Source of the DNA: Myxococcales bacterium
GTDB lineage: Bacteria; Myxococcota_A; Polyangia; Polyangiales; Polyangiaceae
Assembly: GCA_025359105.1 (NCBI GenBank)
Contig: JANYHK010000049.1
Span: 1-64,000, forward strand
DNA length: 64,000 nt
Direction: 5' to 3'
Below are positions 8,268-17,359 of the stretch, piece by piece. The notes beneath the pieces were generated by a model, which was not told the origin of the DNA, did not search any database, and saw nothing but the letters and a program-made list of their open reading frames with translations. The stretch's first letter is position 1; each line of letters starts with the position of its first letter. The position numbers and the translations under genes are program-made.

Positions 8268-9092
8268 ATGTTCGTTCGTTCCCTCCTCGCCCCGGCGGTG
8301 ACGCTCCTCGCGCTCCTCGTGCCGGGCTGCCGAGGCGTCCTCGGCGTCGACCCGCTCCCGCCTCTCGCGACGACGGACGCCGGCAGCGACGCCGCCGACG
8401 ATGCGCCGAACGTGCCGGACGTTCGGTACTGCGACACGCTCTCGCCGGCGCCTCAGCTCTGCGCCGATTTCGACGGCTCGAACGTCTACGGCGACGGCTT
8501 CGACAACGGCAAGCAGAAGCCCGATCCCGGCGCGCAGCGCGGCGGAACGCTGGCGCTCGACACACTGGTCTTCCGCTCGGGCCCCGCGTCGTTGCTGCTG
8601 CAGACGCCGGCCGTCCTGCAGACGAGCGACTCGGCCGCCGCGATCCTGTTGACGACGCTCCCTCGCGTGACGCCGAGGCTCGCGATCAGCTTCGACGTGC
8701 TCATCGATTCGGAGGACATCCCGCCCGGCGACGGCTTCGTGATCCTCGCGGCGGTGGACTACGGCATCGGCGCCGCGCTCTTCCAGAGGGACAGCGCCGG
8801 CGCCGCGATCTCGGTGGTCCCCGACGGCAGGACGGTGCACCTCGCTGAGCGCTTCCCGCTCGGCGTGTGGAAGACGGTAAACCTGACGATCCAGAACGCC
8901 CCCGCGGACGGCGGCCCGAACGGTGTCGTGACGGGAGGCATCGACGCAGCGCTCGGCGCGCAGACGCCGCTGCCCTCGAAGTACCAGCAGGTGACGACGA
9001 GGCCCCACGTGACGATCGGCCCGTCCGCGGGCGGTCCGGCAGGCGCCTTCAAGGCGCACGTCGACAACGTGCGCCTCTACTACGGTGGCTGA
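8268..9092 (+). CDS. secreted lipoprotein, lectin-like fold suspected
   Basis: The product has 274 residues. The signal peptide ends in lipobox LVPGC (Cys21), followed by an Asp/Ala-rich linker. The body has alternating beta-strand patterns (LAISFDVLIDSE, HVDNVRLYYGG at the end) like the concanavalin A/LamG-type jelly rolls that are common in myxobacterial surface lipoproteins. The family is inferred from pattern only. Its stop overlaps the GTG start of the nitrilase-family gene, so the two are probably co-expressed. Confidence 0.7.
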   Translation: MFVRSLLAPAVTLLALLVPGCRGVLGVDPLPPLATTDAGSDAADDAPNVPDVRYCDTLSPAPQLCADFDGSNVYGDGFDNGKQKPDPGAQRGGTLALDTLVFRSGPASLLLQTPAVLQTSDSAAAILLTTLPRVTPRLAISFDVLIDSEDIPPGDGFVILAAVDYGIGAALFQRDSAGAAISVVPDGRTVHLAERFPLGVWKTVNLTIQNAPADGGPNGVVTGGIDAALGAQTPLPSKYQQVTTRPHVTIGPSAGGPAGAFKAHVDNVRLYYGG

Positions 9093-9819
9093 GGTGGGCG
9101 CCCCGTCGCTGCGGGTCGCCGCGTTCGAGCTCCCTGCCCGCTGGGGCCAGCCCGCGCGGGTGTTCGCCGACATCGGCGCGCTGCTCGAGGGCGGGCCGAA
9201 GGCTGATCTCGTCCTTTTGCCCGAAGCCTGCATCACTGGCTACGTGTCACCGGACCTCGACGCCGATCTACGCGTCTTCGCCGAGGCTCTCGACGGCCCC
9301 ACGGCAGAGGCCCTCTCGGCGCTCGCGAAGGCGCACCAGACGCACCTCGTCGGGCCACTCGTGCTCCATGAGGGAGATCGCTTCTCCAACGCGATGGTCG
9401 CGTTCGGCCCCGACGGCGCGCGCGTCGCCACGTACCGCAAGCGCCACCCCTGGTACGTCGAAACGTGGGCGACGGCAGGCGACGCGCCGCTCGCGACGTT
9501 CGAGGTCCATGGCGCAACGATCGCCTTGGCGGTTTGCTTCGACGTGCACTTCCTCGAGGCGGAGAGCGCGCGCGAGCTCGGCGCGGCGGACGTGCTGCTC
9601 TTCGCGAGCGCGTGGGTCGAGCGCGAGGACTCGCGGCCGGCGCTGCTCGGCGGCCTCGCGCGGCGGTTCGACCTCGCCGTCGTGAATGCCAACTGGGGGC
9701 ACGGGGAACCGCGCCTGTGGGGACAGGGCGGCTCGCGGATCGTGGATCGGCAGGGCGACCTCGTCGCGTCCGCGCACGGCGACGGGCTACAGCGGGTCGA
9801 CGCGACGCTTTCGTTTTGA
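9085..9819 (+). CDS. carbon-nitrogen hydrolase (nitrilase superfamily)
   Basis: A 244-residue single-domain member of the nitrilase superfamily, which hydrolyses amides or nitriles through a Glu-Lys-Cys triad. The triad is visible: Glu47 in LLPEACITGY, Lys119 in YRKRHPW and Cys151 in AVCFDVHF. The substrate cannot be told from sequence; amidase or omega-amidase-like roles are the usual options. The GTG at 9085 overlaps the preceding lipoprotein stop by 8 bases; a second GTG 9 bases downstream is an alternative. Confidence 0.88.
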   Translation: MAEVGAPSLRVAAFELPARWGQPARVFADIGALLEGGPKADLVLLPEACITGYVSPDLDADLRVFAEALDGPTAEALSALAKAHQTHLVGPLVLHEGDRFSNAMVAFGPDGARVATYRKRHPWYVETWATAGDAPLATFEVHGATIALAVCFDVHFLEAESARELGAADVLLFASAWVEREDSRPALLGGLARRFDLAVVNANWGHGEPRLWGQGGSRIVDRQGDLVASAHGDGLQRVDATLSF

Positions 9820-9858
9820 CGGTGCAGCGCCGCGCGGAGAGCATGTACGCTTGGAGGC

Positions 9859-10113
9859 ATGCTTGAGGTGAAGGTCACCGTCCTCCAGAACGGCAAGGAG
9901 ATCCCTCTCGCTCAGGCGCGCGACGCCAACCTGCGCTCCGCGCTCGGCAAGGTGGGTAAGGAGGTGGGCGCGAAGCTCACACCGGTCCTATGCCCGGTGC
10001 ACCACCAGACCGTGAGCCGCGTGCGGATCCAGGTCGGTCCGAGCGGGGCCGACATCGCGTACGACGCCTGCTGCGACAAGCTTAAGGAGGCCGTCGGCGC
10101 CGTGCTTGGCTGA
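9859..10113 (+). CDS. small hypothetical protein
   Basis: This 84-residue protein is preceded by TTGGAGG immediately before the ATG. It contains CPVHHQ and a CC pair (DACCDKLKEA), which may bind metal. It starts with a beta-strand-like stretch and ends with a helix. No family recognised. It follows the nitrilase gene by 39 bases on the same strand. Confidence 0.65.
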   Translation: MLEVKVTVLQNGKEIPLAQARDANLRSALGKVGKEVGAKLTPVLCPVHHQTVSRVRIQVGPSGADIAYDACCDKLKEAVGAVLG

Positions 10114-10129
10114 TCTGGCCCGGGGGTGC

Positions 10130-10151
10130 AGCGGCCTCGAAGGGGGCCGCT
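10130..10151 (+). terminator. hairpin, possible terminator
   Basis: AGCGGCC and GGCCGCT form a perfect 7-bp stem with an 8-base loop, starting 17 bases after the small protein's stop. It is followed by TCCTCAACCTTTC, a pyrimidine-rich but weak tract. Confidence 0.4.
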
Positions 10152-10189
10152 CCTCAACCTTTCAGCGCAACGGCCGTTCATCCGGGTCG

Positions 10190-11566
10190 ATGAGCCAAGC
10201 TGCAACAGCGTTCCCCTCCCAGGATGTCCGCATGGGGTCGAACGGTCGCCCGGAGTTCGGGATCGGCGACGTGATCGACGACAGGTACGAGCTGATTCGC
10301 GACCTTGGGCGCGGCGCGGCCGGCGTCGTGTTCGAGGCACGCCACAAGTTCACGCACCGGCGCGTCGCGCTGAAGCTCGTGTCGCCGGACACCGCGCGCT
10401 CGGCGCAGGGTGAGCTCCGCGCACGCCTCGTCCGCGAAGCGCGCGCGCTCGCGGCGGCGCGCCACCCGTCGATCGTCGACGTCCTCGACGGCGGCGTCAC
10501 CTCCTGCGGTACGCCCTACGTGGTCCTCGAGATGCTCGAGGGCGGCCGCACGCTGGAGGGCCTCCTCGCCACGCGCGGCAAGCTCAGCGTCAAGGACACG
10601 GTCGCGATCGGCCTGCAGCTCTGCGACGGCCTCGCCGCTGCGCACCGGGCCGGCGTCGTGCACCGTGACGTGAAGCCGGGCAACATCATCGTCGTCAAGG
10701 ACCCCACCGGCGAGGTCATCAAGCTCGTCGACTTCGGCATCGCGCTCGTCCGCGCGCGCGAGGGGAAGCTCACGAGCCACGGCGCCATCATCGGGACGCC
10801 CGAGTACATGGCGCCCGAGCAGATCCTGCTCACTGCCGAGAGCGACGAGCTCGTCGACGTGTACGCGGTCGGAGTCACGCTCTTCGAGTGCATCGCCGGG
10901 CGCGTGCCGTACGTCGGCAACTACCAGCAGGTGCTGCTGCAAATCGGCTCACCGGGAGAGGAGCCGTCGCTGCTGGGCCTCGCCCCCATCGCCGGGCAGA
11001 AGCTGAGCGGCGTGATCGGGCGCGCGATCGCCAAGGATCGGCAGGCGCGCTACCAGAGCGTCGAAGAGCTCGCCCACGACCTCGCCGCCTCCATCCCCAG
11101 CCCGCGGCGCAGGACGCAGCTCTTCCCGACGGCCGTGGCCTCGATGGCGAACGCGCAGGGAGGCCAGACGCCCGCCCCGGAGCCGCACCGGCCCGCGTCG
11201 TCGGGCGCGATGCGAGCCGCGCTCCCCGTCGAGCAGCGCCGCGCAGCGCGCGCCAACTACGCGACGCCGGTACACGTGACACTGCCCGACGGCACGCATG
11301 TCGACGGGCGCAGCGAGGACCTCTCGGAGGGCGGCCTGCTCATCATCCTCGAAGGCGGAATGCTGATCTCCCACGAGCAGATCGTCCGCCTCCGCTTCGC
11401 GCTGCCGATGGATGGCAAGGTGGTCTCGTGCAGCGCCCACGTCCGCTGGGTGCGTGCGGCGCATGGCCGGCGCGCCATGGGCGTGCAGTTCGCCGACCCT
11501 CCGGTCGAGCTCGGAACGCAGGTGACCCGCTACATCGAGCTGATGGGCGTGCCCAAGGAAGGCTGA
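10190..11566 (+). CDS. Ser/Thr protein kinase with C-terminal PilZ domain
   Basis: The protein has 458 residues. A Hanks-type kinase domain (about 33-300) has the glycine loop GRGAAG, ATP-binding Lys62, catalytic HRDVKPGN (Asp160), DFG (Asp181) and activation segment GTPEYMAPE. After a linker comes a PilZ domain (about 348-450) with the c-di-GMP-binding signatures: arginines 350-354 and DLSEGG (377-382). There is no transmembrane helix, so the enzyme is cytoplasmic. The fusion suggests kinase output or localisation controlled by c-di-GMP. ATG 10190 is preferred to a GTG 84 bases upstream that overlaps the hairpin and the previous gene. Several nearby ORFs encode other kinases. Confidence 0.92.
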   Translation: MSQAATAFPSQDVRMGSNGRPEFGIGDVIDDRYELIRDLGRGAAGVVFEARHKFTHRRVALKLVSPDTARSAQGELRARLVREARALAAARHPSIVDVLDGGVTSCGTPYVVLEMLEGGRTLEGLLATRGKLSVKDTVAIGLQLCDGLAAAHRAGVVHRDVKPGNIIVVKDPTGEVIKLVDFGIALVRAREGKLTSHGAIIGTPEYMAPEQILLTAESDELVDVYAVGVTLFECIAGRVPYVGNYQQVLLQIGSPGEEPSLLGLAPIAGQKLSGVIGRAIAKDRQARYQSVEELAHDLAASIPSPRRRTQLFPTAVASMANAQGGQTPAPEPHRPASSGAMRAALPVEQRRAARANYATPVHVTLPDGTHVDGRSEDLSEGGLLIILEGGMLISHEQIVRLRFALPMDGKVVSCSAHVRWVRAAHGRRAMGVQFADPPVELGTQVTRYIELMGVPKEG

Positions 11567-11624
11567 TCGCGCGTGTCCGAAGAGGGCAGGGCGCGGCGAC
11601 CCACCGCCCGCCCGGGAGTCCTTC

Positions 11625-12416
11625 ATGACGGGCACCACCGGCGGGCATTCGTCCACGACGACGAGCGAAGGCTCGGTCTCCTTCTCGCTGAAGGAGCTCT
11701 CACGCCTTGAGGACGAACGCGTGGCGTTCGAACGCGACGAGGCGCGCAGGCGCAGGGAGGAGCTAGAGCGCGCCGCCGCCGAAGAGACGCGACGGCTCGA
11801 GGCGGCCGCCGACGCCCGCGCCCGTCAGGAAGAGGAGCGCCTGCGCGACCACGAGCGCCAGATGAAGGAAGAGGCGGCACGCCACGAGGGCATGAAGCGC
11901 GCGCTCGTGGAGCGGGAGCGCGTGGCCGCCGAGCAGGCCGGGCGCGAAGCCGAGGTCACGCGACTGCGCGCGCACGAGCTCGAGCTCGCGCGCATGCGGC
12001 GCGAAGGCAGCGGCAGCGCGAAGGTGGCGTGGTCGATCGCCGCCGTGAGCGTCCTTGCCCTCGTCGGAAGCACGATCGCGTACGCGGCGGTGCTTCGCCC
12101 CGACGCCGACCGACGCCTCACCGCCGCGCGGGCGGACGCGGCCGTGCAGGCCGAGCTCGTGGCCCGCACCGAGAGAGAGTTCCGCCAGCTCGCCGTGCGC
12201 GTCGACGCGCTCGGCGCCCAGCTGCAGAGCGAAGGGGCGCGCGCGCGCGACCTCGAGCGCGAGCTGGCCGATGCGCACAAGAAGCTGACCGAGCGCCTCG
12301 GCGCAGCGACGCCGGCGCCGAGTCCACACCACGTCGCCCCGATTCCGACACGCCCGACCGGCCTGATCGACGGGGCGTGCAAGAACCCGGGTGACCCGCT
12401 CTGCGCAGGGAAGTAG
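11625..12416 (+). CDS. coiled-coil membrane protein
   Basis: The product has 263 residues. Residues about 20-130 are an almost continuous Glu/Arg/Ala-rich coiled coil, followed by one transmembrane helix (about 137-157) and a second coiled coil (about 160-225). A short Pro-rich tail has two Cys. No catalytic motif. It lies 58 bases after the kinase-PilZ gene in the same direction and could be a scaffold or substrate for it (inference). Confidence 0.7.
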   Translation: MTGTTGGHSSTTTSEGSVSFSLKELSRLEDERVAFERDEARRRREELERAAAEETRRLEAAADARARQEEERLRDHERQMKEEAARHEGMKRALVERERVAAEQAGREAEVTRLRAHELELARMRREGSGSAKVAWSIAAVSVLALVGSTIAYAAVLRPDADRRLTAARADAAVQAELVARTEREFRQLAVRVDALGAQLQSEGARARDLERELADAHKKLTERLGAATPAPSPHHVAPIPTRPTGLIDGACKNPGDPLCAGK

Positions 12417-12431
12417 CGTGGGCGGCGCCTC

Positions 12432-14234
12432 ATGCGCCGTGTGCGACTGCCTTCTCTCCCTTCTCTCCCCTTCCTCCTCGCCCTCGCTTCGGCGTTCGCG
12501 GTCTCGCTCGCCGCGTGCACGCCGCCGCCCCGGGAGGCCGCCGGGATCTCGCACGCGCGGGCCGGCAGCAGCGGTACCGTCGTGGTCACGCTCGTCGTCG
12601 ACCAGCTCGCGGCGTGGCTGATCGACGAGCGACTGGGCGAGCTTCCGCAGACGGGCGGCTTCGCCCGACTCGCGCGGGAGGGCACGCGCGTCCGCGAGCT
12701 CCGGTACGCCCACGCGGCGACGGACACCGCGCCTGGCCACGCCGCGCTCTACAGCGGCGACGTGCCGCGGGACAGCGGCATCTACGGCAACGAGTCGATC
12801 GACGAGCCCACCGGCAAGCGCGTGAGCGTCCTCACCGACCCGCGCGCCCAGCTCGTGACCGCCGACGGCATCGTTCCTGGCACGCGCGCCTCGTCGGCGG
12901 CGAAGGTCGGCGGACAAAACCTCGCGGTGCGGCTGCGTGAGACGAAGCCCGACGCGACCATCGTGAGCGTGTCCCTGAAGGACCGCGGCGCGATCTTCGG
13001 CGGCGGCACCGCGCCGAACGCCAGCGTCTGGTACGACACCGCCCGCGGCGAATGGGTGACGTCGACCGCCTTCGCGAAGGAGCTGCCCGCGTGGGCACGC
13101 GCGCGGCGCTCCCCGATCGCCACCTTGCCCGACGCGTGGACCCTGGCCGATCCGGCGTGGGTGAAGGCGCACGCGCTCACGCCCGACGACCAACCCGGCG
13201 AAGGCGATCTCGGCGGCATGGGCACGAAGTTCCCGCATCCACTCAGGACGGCGCGCGATCCGAACACCGCCTTCCGCGCGACGCCGATGGCGAACGACGC
13301 GCTCCTCGACCTCGCGCTCGCGGCGCTCGACGCCGCCAAGTCGGCTCGACCTGTCTCGACGGCCCCGGCGCCCCAGCCTCGTCAGCCGACCCAGGTCAAC
13401 CCGCGCACCACGCTGCTCGCCGTCTCGCTCTCGGCCAACGACTACGTGGGCCACACGTTTGGTCCCGACTCCTGGGAGGCCTGGGACGAGCTTTACCGGC
13501 TCGACGCCTCGCTCGGCCGCTTCTTCGCGGCCCTCGATGCCCGCTTCGGCGCGCAAGGCTGGTCCGCGCTCCTCTCCGGCGACCACGGCGTCGTGCGGAT
13601 GCCGGAGGCGTACCAAGGCTGCGCCGCCGGCATGTCGCAGGACCACTGGCAGCGGCCTTGCGACGCGGGCGTCCGCATCCTGCCCGACCCGCTCGGCGCC
13701 GAGCTCGACGCGGAGGCGGTCAAGGTCCTCGGGCCCGGACGCTGGGTCTCCGGCGTCGCCGACCCTTACGTATTCGTCACGGTTGCCGCAACGCGGCTCG
13801 AGGAGCCGAGACGCCGCACGCTCGACGACGCCCTCGTGCGCGCGCTGCGTGCGCGACCCGGCGTCCGCTCGGTCTACGTGACGCGCGACGTCGCCGTCGC
13901 CAGCAACACTTGCGCCAGCGACGACGAATCGGAGACGGCGCTCGTCTGCCGCTCCGTCGCGGCCGCTGGTGGCGGCGAGCTCTACGTCGTCACCCAGCCG
14001 GGCAGCTTCTTCGATCCGAGCGTCGTGGTCGGCAAGGGGACGAGCCACGGCTCCCCCTACCTGTTCGATCGCACCGTCCCCTTGTTCGTCCGCGCCCCCG
14101 GACGCGTCCCCGCTGGCGTCCTCGTCCGTGAGCCGGTGGGGTTCGGCGCCTTCGCGAGGACCGCCGCGTCCCTCCTCGGCATCGCCCCCCCTGCCGGTGC
14201 CCGCGGGGCCCGGGACTTCGCCACGGGACAGTGA
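12432..14234 (+). CDS. PafA-like alkaline phosphatase / phosphodiesterase lipoprotein
   Basis: A 600-residue exported member of the alkaline phosphatase superfamily. The lipobox SLAAC puts the anchor at Cys29. Metal-binding Asp57 sits in LVVDQLAAW; the nucleophile is probably Thr99 in TDTAPGHAA; further metal ligands are in the SANDYVGHTFG and LSGDHGV segments. This layout (DQL, TAPGHA, DHG) is that of PafA-type Thr phosphatases, which act on phosphomonoesters in the periplasm. The start codon lies in the loop of a small GGCGC/GCGCC hairpin (12424-12438) that might limit translation. It is 15 bases after the coiled-coil gene. Confidence 0.85.
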   Translation: MRRVRLPSLPSLPFLLALASAFAVSLAACTPPPREAAGISHARAGSSGTVVVTLVVDQLAAWLIDERLGELPQTGGFARLAREGTRVRELRYAHAATDTAPGHAALYSGDVPRDSGIYGNESIDEPTGKRVSVLTDPRAQLVTADGIVPGTRASSAAKVGGQNLAVRLRETKPDATIVSVSLKDRGAIFGGGTAPNASVWYDTARGEWVTSTAFAKELPAWARARRSPIATLPDAWTLADPAWVKAHALTPDDQPGEGDLGGMGTKFPHPLRTARDPNTAFRATPMANDALLDLALAALDAAKSARPVSTAPAPQPRQPTQVNPRTTLLAVSLSANDYVGHTFGPDSWEAWDELYRLDASLGRFFAALDARFGAQGWSALLSGDHGVVRMPEAYQGCAAGMSQDHWQRPCDAGVRILPDPLGAELDAEAVKVLGPGRWVSGVADPYVFVTVAATRLEEPRRRTLDDALVRALRARPGVRSVYVTRDVAVASNTCASDDESETALVCRSVAAAGGGELYVVTQPGSFFDPSVVVGKGTSHGSPYLFDRTVPLFVRAPGRVPAGVLVREPVGFGAFARTAASLLGIAPPAGARGARDFATGQ

Positions 14235-14255
14235 CGTAAGGTAGGCTTGCTTTCG

Positions 14256-15467
14256 ATGTCCGAGGGAGAGTTCTCTTCAGAAGAAGAAATCGACCTCTCT
14301 GGCACGATCGTCGGCGGCAAATACCGGGTCGACCAGCTCGTGGGCTCCGGCGGCATGGGCACCGTGTGGTCCGGCTACCACGAGGTCCTGAAGACCAAGG
14401 TCGCCATAAAGTTCATCCGGCCGATGTTCGCCGAGCGCGAGGAGGCGCGACGCCGCTTCGAGATCGAGGCCCGCGCCGCCGCGAACGTGCAGAGCAAGCA
14501 CGCCGTGCAGGTCTACGACTACGGGGTCGAGGACCACGGCCTGCCGTACATCGTGATGGAGTTCCTCGAAGGGGAGTCCCTCTCCGATGCCCTCATCCGC
14601 CGCGGCCCGATGCCGGCGGTGGAGGCTGCCAGGATCATCGGCCAGGCCGCGCGCGCGCTCCAGAAGGCGCACGACGCCGGCATCGTTCACCGCGATCTGA
14701 AGCCCGACAACATCTTCCTCGCGACGAACATCGAGGACGCCGGCACCGGCGATCTCCCGTACACGGTGAAGCTCGTCGACTTCGGCATCGCAAAGCTGCT
14801 CCACGAGCCCACGGGCACCAGCGAGAGCGGCCAGCAGTTCGGCGGCCCCACGCAGGCGGGCGCCGTGATCGGCACGCCGAACTTCATGAGCCCCGAGCAG
14901 CTCACCATCGGCGGGGCTCCTGGCGCGCTCACCGACCTCTGGTCGCTCGGCGCGTGCACCTTCTCGGCGATGACGGCGCGCATTCCCTTCGAAGGCGAGG
15001 TGCTCGGCGACATCGTCCTCAAGGTCTGCGTCGCGCCCATGCCCGTCGCGTCGCAGCTCAACCCGGACGTGCCGGAGGGCTTCGACGCCTGGTTCGCGCG
15101 CGCGTGCAACCGCGATCCCGCCAAGCGCTTCCAGACCGCGACCGAGCTCGCCGAGACGCTGGCCGCGGTGTGCGGGCTCGGACGCGTGCACGTCGCGACG
15201 CATGACGAAGACCGCGTTCAATACGTGCTGAAGGCCAACCCGAGCCTGTCGGACATCGAGCTGCCCGACGACATGCCCACCGGGACCATGTCGTCGAAGA
15301 CAGCGCTGCTCGCCGGGCTCCTGCTCGGCGTCACGCTCGTCGTCGGCGTCGTCACGTTCCTCGCGTGGCAGGGGCGCGCGCCGATCGAATCGAACGACCC
15401 GCCGCCGACGGTCCAGGACGCCGCGCCGCGGGCGATCCCCTCCGCAATCCCGTCGCGCAACCGCTGA
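14256..15467 (+). CDS. membrane Ser/Thr protein kinase
   Basis: The protein has 403 residues. The kinase domain spans about 22-305 with glycine loop GSGGMG, Lys52, HRDLKPDN (Asp147), DFG (Asp175) and GTPNFMSPE. One transmembrane helix (about 350-370) is followed by a short Pro-rich extracytoplasmic tail of about 33 residues, too small to be a sensor domain. ATG 14256 is chosen; an in-frame TTG 9 bases upstream is closer to the AAGG motif and remains possible. It follows the phosphatase gene by 21 bases, so kinase and secreted phosphatase may be one transcription unit. Confidence 0.9.
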   Translation: MSEGEFSSEEEIDLSGTIVGGKYRVDQLVGSGGMGTVWSGYHEVLKTKVAIKFIRPMFAEREEARRRFEIEARAAANVQSKHAVQVYDYGVEDHGLPYIVMEFLEGESLSDALIRRGPMPAVEAARIIGQAARALQKAHDAGIVHRDLKPDNIFLATNIEDAGTGDLPYTVKLVDFGIAKLLHEPTGTSESGQQFGGPTQAGAVIGTPNFMSPEQLTIGGAPGALTDLWSLGACTFSAMTARIPFEGEVLGDIVLKVCVAPMPVASQLNPDVPEGFDAWFARACNRDPAKRFQTATELAETLAAVCGLGRVHVATHDEDRVQYVLKANPSLSDIELPDDMPTGTMSSKTALLAGLLLGVTLVVGVVTFLAWQGRAPIESNDPPPTVQDAAPRAIPSAIPSRNR

Positions 15468-15642
15468 GCGCGGCCCACCGAGCGGCTGGCCCAGGACGCC
15501 TACCGAGAACGCCCTGCCTAGAAGGCCTGAAGGGCCACAAAGCCTGGCTTGTTTCCTTCCGAGCCCATGATCTTCGTGTCATAGCACCGAGATCTTTGGC
15601 TTTTTCACCGGCGCTGGGGGCTAGCTAGTTGCCGGATTTAGA

Positions 15643-15671
15643 TTAACCTTCTCACGTGCTCGTACTAGATT
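15643..15671 (+). promoter_or_regulatory. possible promoter of the haemoglobin-like lipoprotein gene
   Basis: TTAACC (15643-15648) and TAGATT (15666-15671) with 17-base spacing sit in a 255-base intergenic stretch of noticeably lower GC. Each box matches the sigma-70 consensus at four of six positions. The gene starts 52 bases downstream with a perfect AGGAGG ribosome site. Confidence 0.35.
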
Positions 15672-15722
15672 CGGGCACTCAGTAGGACTTGTTTGCTTCG
15701 TAACGTTTGAAGGAGGCGATGA

Positions 15723-16481
15723 ATGAACTTCACGAGGGCGCGCGCAGGAGCGCTTATTGGTTTGCTCGGCTTGGGTGCCTCGGCGGCGTTTGTTGCCTGC
15801 GGGGGCGACGACACCACGCCGGTCACGACAGCGGACGCGGGTAAGGACAGCCCGACGGCGGACACGAACCCGCCGCCGCCGCCGCCGCCTCCCCCGGTGG
15901 ACTCCGGAAACGACGCGGACACGTCGACGCTGTACACGCGTCTCGGCGGTCATGCGGGCATCAGCGCCTTCATCGGCGCTGTGGTCACGGCGCTGCTGAA
16001 GGACCCGGAGGAGGCTTCGTACTTCGTCCTCAACGTCCCGACGCCGTACCCGAACCGGGCCCCGGCGGCCGACATCATCGAGTGCTTCACGGACCTCGCG
16101 GGCAGCGCCACGGGCGGCCCCGAGACCTACCCGACGAAGACTCCGTCCGGCTACCAGTGCCGCGCCATGGCGGAGATTCACAAGGGCATCCTCGCCGACG
16201 GCGGCCCCGGTGCGAACGACATCAACTTCCAGATCACGACGAGCGCGTTCAACAAGTTCGTGGCCACGGCCGCGGCCGTTGCGAAGGCCTCGGGCAAGGT
16301 CACCGATGCAGACATCGCGAAGCTCGGCGCTCTCCTAGGCACGACGCGCGGCGACATCGTCAGCCCGGATGCGGGCCCCGACGGTAGCCCGTTCAACGCG
16401 CTGCCGTACTGCGACGCGGGCGATCAGCGCCCGGGCTGCTTCCCGGATTCGGGTTCGGCCGACGCAGCGGACGGCGGCTGA
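15723..16481 (+). CDS. exported truncated-haemoglobin-like lipoprotein
   Basis: The product has 252 residues. The lipobox FVAC places the anchor at Cys26, followed by an Asp-rich linker and a nine-proline run. Residues about 67-210 match the truncated haemoglobin (2/2 globin) pattern: the opening LYTRLGGHAGI, a CF...TGGPETY region as in the E-helix area, and CRAMAEIHKGI where His153 is at the position expected for the proximal haem ligand. Globins of this family bind O2 or NO and are normally cytoplasmic, so a lipid-anchored copy is unusual. Cys121/Cys146 could form a disulfide. AGGAGG stands 6 bases before the ATG. Confidence 0.75.
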   Translation: MNFTRARAGALIGLLGLGASAAFVACGGDDTTPVTTADAGKDSPTADTNPPPPPPPPPVDSGNDADTSTLYTRLGGHAGISAFIGAVVTALLKDPEEASYFVLNVPTPYPNRAPAADIIECFTDLAGSATGGPETYPTKTPSGYQCRAMAEIHKGILADGGPGANDINFQITTSAFNKFVATAAAVAKASGKVTDADIAKLGALLGTTRGDIVSPDAGPDGSPFNALPYCDAGDQRPGCFPDSGSADAADGG

Positions 16482-16522
16482 TCGGACGAGTCCAAGCAGT
16501 CACGCAGTAAGGAGACACTTCG

Positions 16523-17224
16523 ATGCAAGTCGGGCAAGCAGTTGTAGTCGCCCCGAACAAGATCTACCGAGCGGCGCGCGCGATCGTCCTGATCGCGCTC
16601 GCCGCCACGGCGATCGTTGGACTCTTGCACGCGAAGGCGGGGCGGTCGGTTCTGGCAAAGCTAGGCGGCTGCCCCGTGCAACATGCGAATCGCGACAACA
16701 TGGACGCGATCCGCAAGTACGCCGTCGCGCAGTCGCCGCCCGCCGATGGGACGGCTCCTGCGCGACCGGCGCTTGGCTTCAAGTTGGATCAGACGACCGA
16801 GGACGAGGTCCGCACCTGGGCCAAGACGAACAAGGTCGCCTGCGAAGAGAACGCGACGCGCGGCACCTTCGTTTGCAAAAACGTGCCGGGCTCGGCGCTC
16901 GGTGATCCTGATGTGCTGCCGGTCGAGGAGCTGACGATGGCGTTCAGCCCTGCTGGCAAGCTCGTCAACCTCCTCGCGATGCGTGAGGCGCTCTCGAGCG
17001 CCAAGGCGAGCCAGGTGTTCGTCGCGCGCAAGGAGCGGCTCGAGAAGGCTCTCGGCGCCCCCTCCCACTCGGGCGACAGGTCCGATCCCGCATACTTCGA
17101 CGAGGACATCCTCCGCACGGCCGTGGTCGACTACAGGTACCGCGACTACGAAGCGACCGTGAGCGCGACGACGATGTTCGATCGCACGGTGGCGGTTAGG
17201 GAACATTACCTGTCCACCCTCTGA
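16523..17224 (+). CDS. hypothetical membrane-anchored protein
   Basis: The product has 233 residues. One N-terminal transmembrane helix (about 19-37) precedes an extracytoplasmic domain with Cys residues near positions 50, 86 and 97, enough for a disulfide. Ribosome site AAGGAG sits at a good distance from the ATG. It follows the globin-like lipoprotein by 41 bases, so it may be part of the same operon. No family recognised. Confidence 0.7.
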   Translation: MQVGQAVVVAPNKIYRAARAIVLIALAATAIVGLLHAKAGRSVLAKLGGCPVQHANRDNMDAIRKYAVAQSPPADGTAPARPALGFKLDQTTEDEVRTWAKTNKVACEENATRGTFVCKNVPGSALGDPDVLPVEELTMAFSPAGKLVNLLAMREALSSAKASQVFVARKERLEKALGAPSHSGDRSDPAYFDEDILRTAVVDYRYRDYEATVSATTMFDRTVAVREHYLSTL

Positions 17225-17359
17225 GGCAAGCTCGAGCGGTAGGGCGGTGCGATTCCTTTGTTTGTGTGGGCCCTGCGGGCCCCTCCACGCCGGACGGCGC
17301 GGAGGCCTCCCCGCATCGCCTGCGGCGACGTCGCGGTGCGACGGGGAGAGGTGACGAAG

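Noticed and set aside
7389-9236. A 615-residue minus-strand protein spanning the lipoprotein gene.
   Set aside because: Only the part up to ATG 8204 looks coding. The upstream part mirrors the plus-strand lipoprotein, which has a proper lipobox.
11763-14048. A 761-residue open frame on the minus strand opposite the phosphatase.
   Set aside because: Arg/Glu/Val-rich low-complexity translation typical of antisense frames in GC-rich genes; the plus strand has a complete exported phosphatase with active-site motifs.
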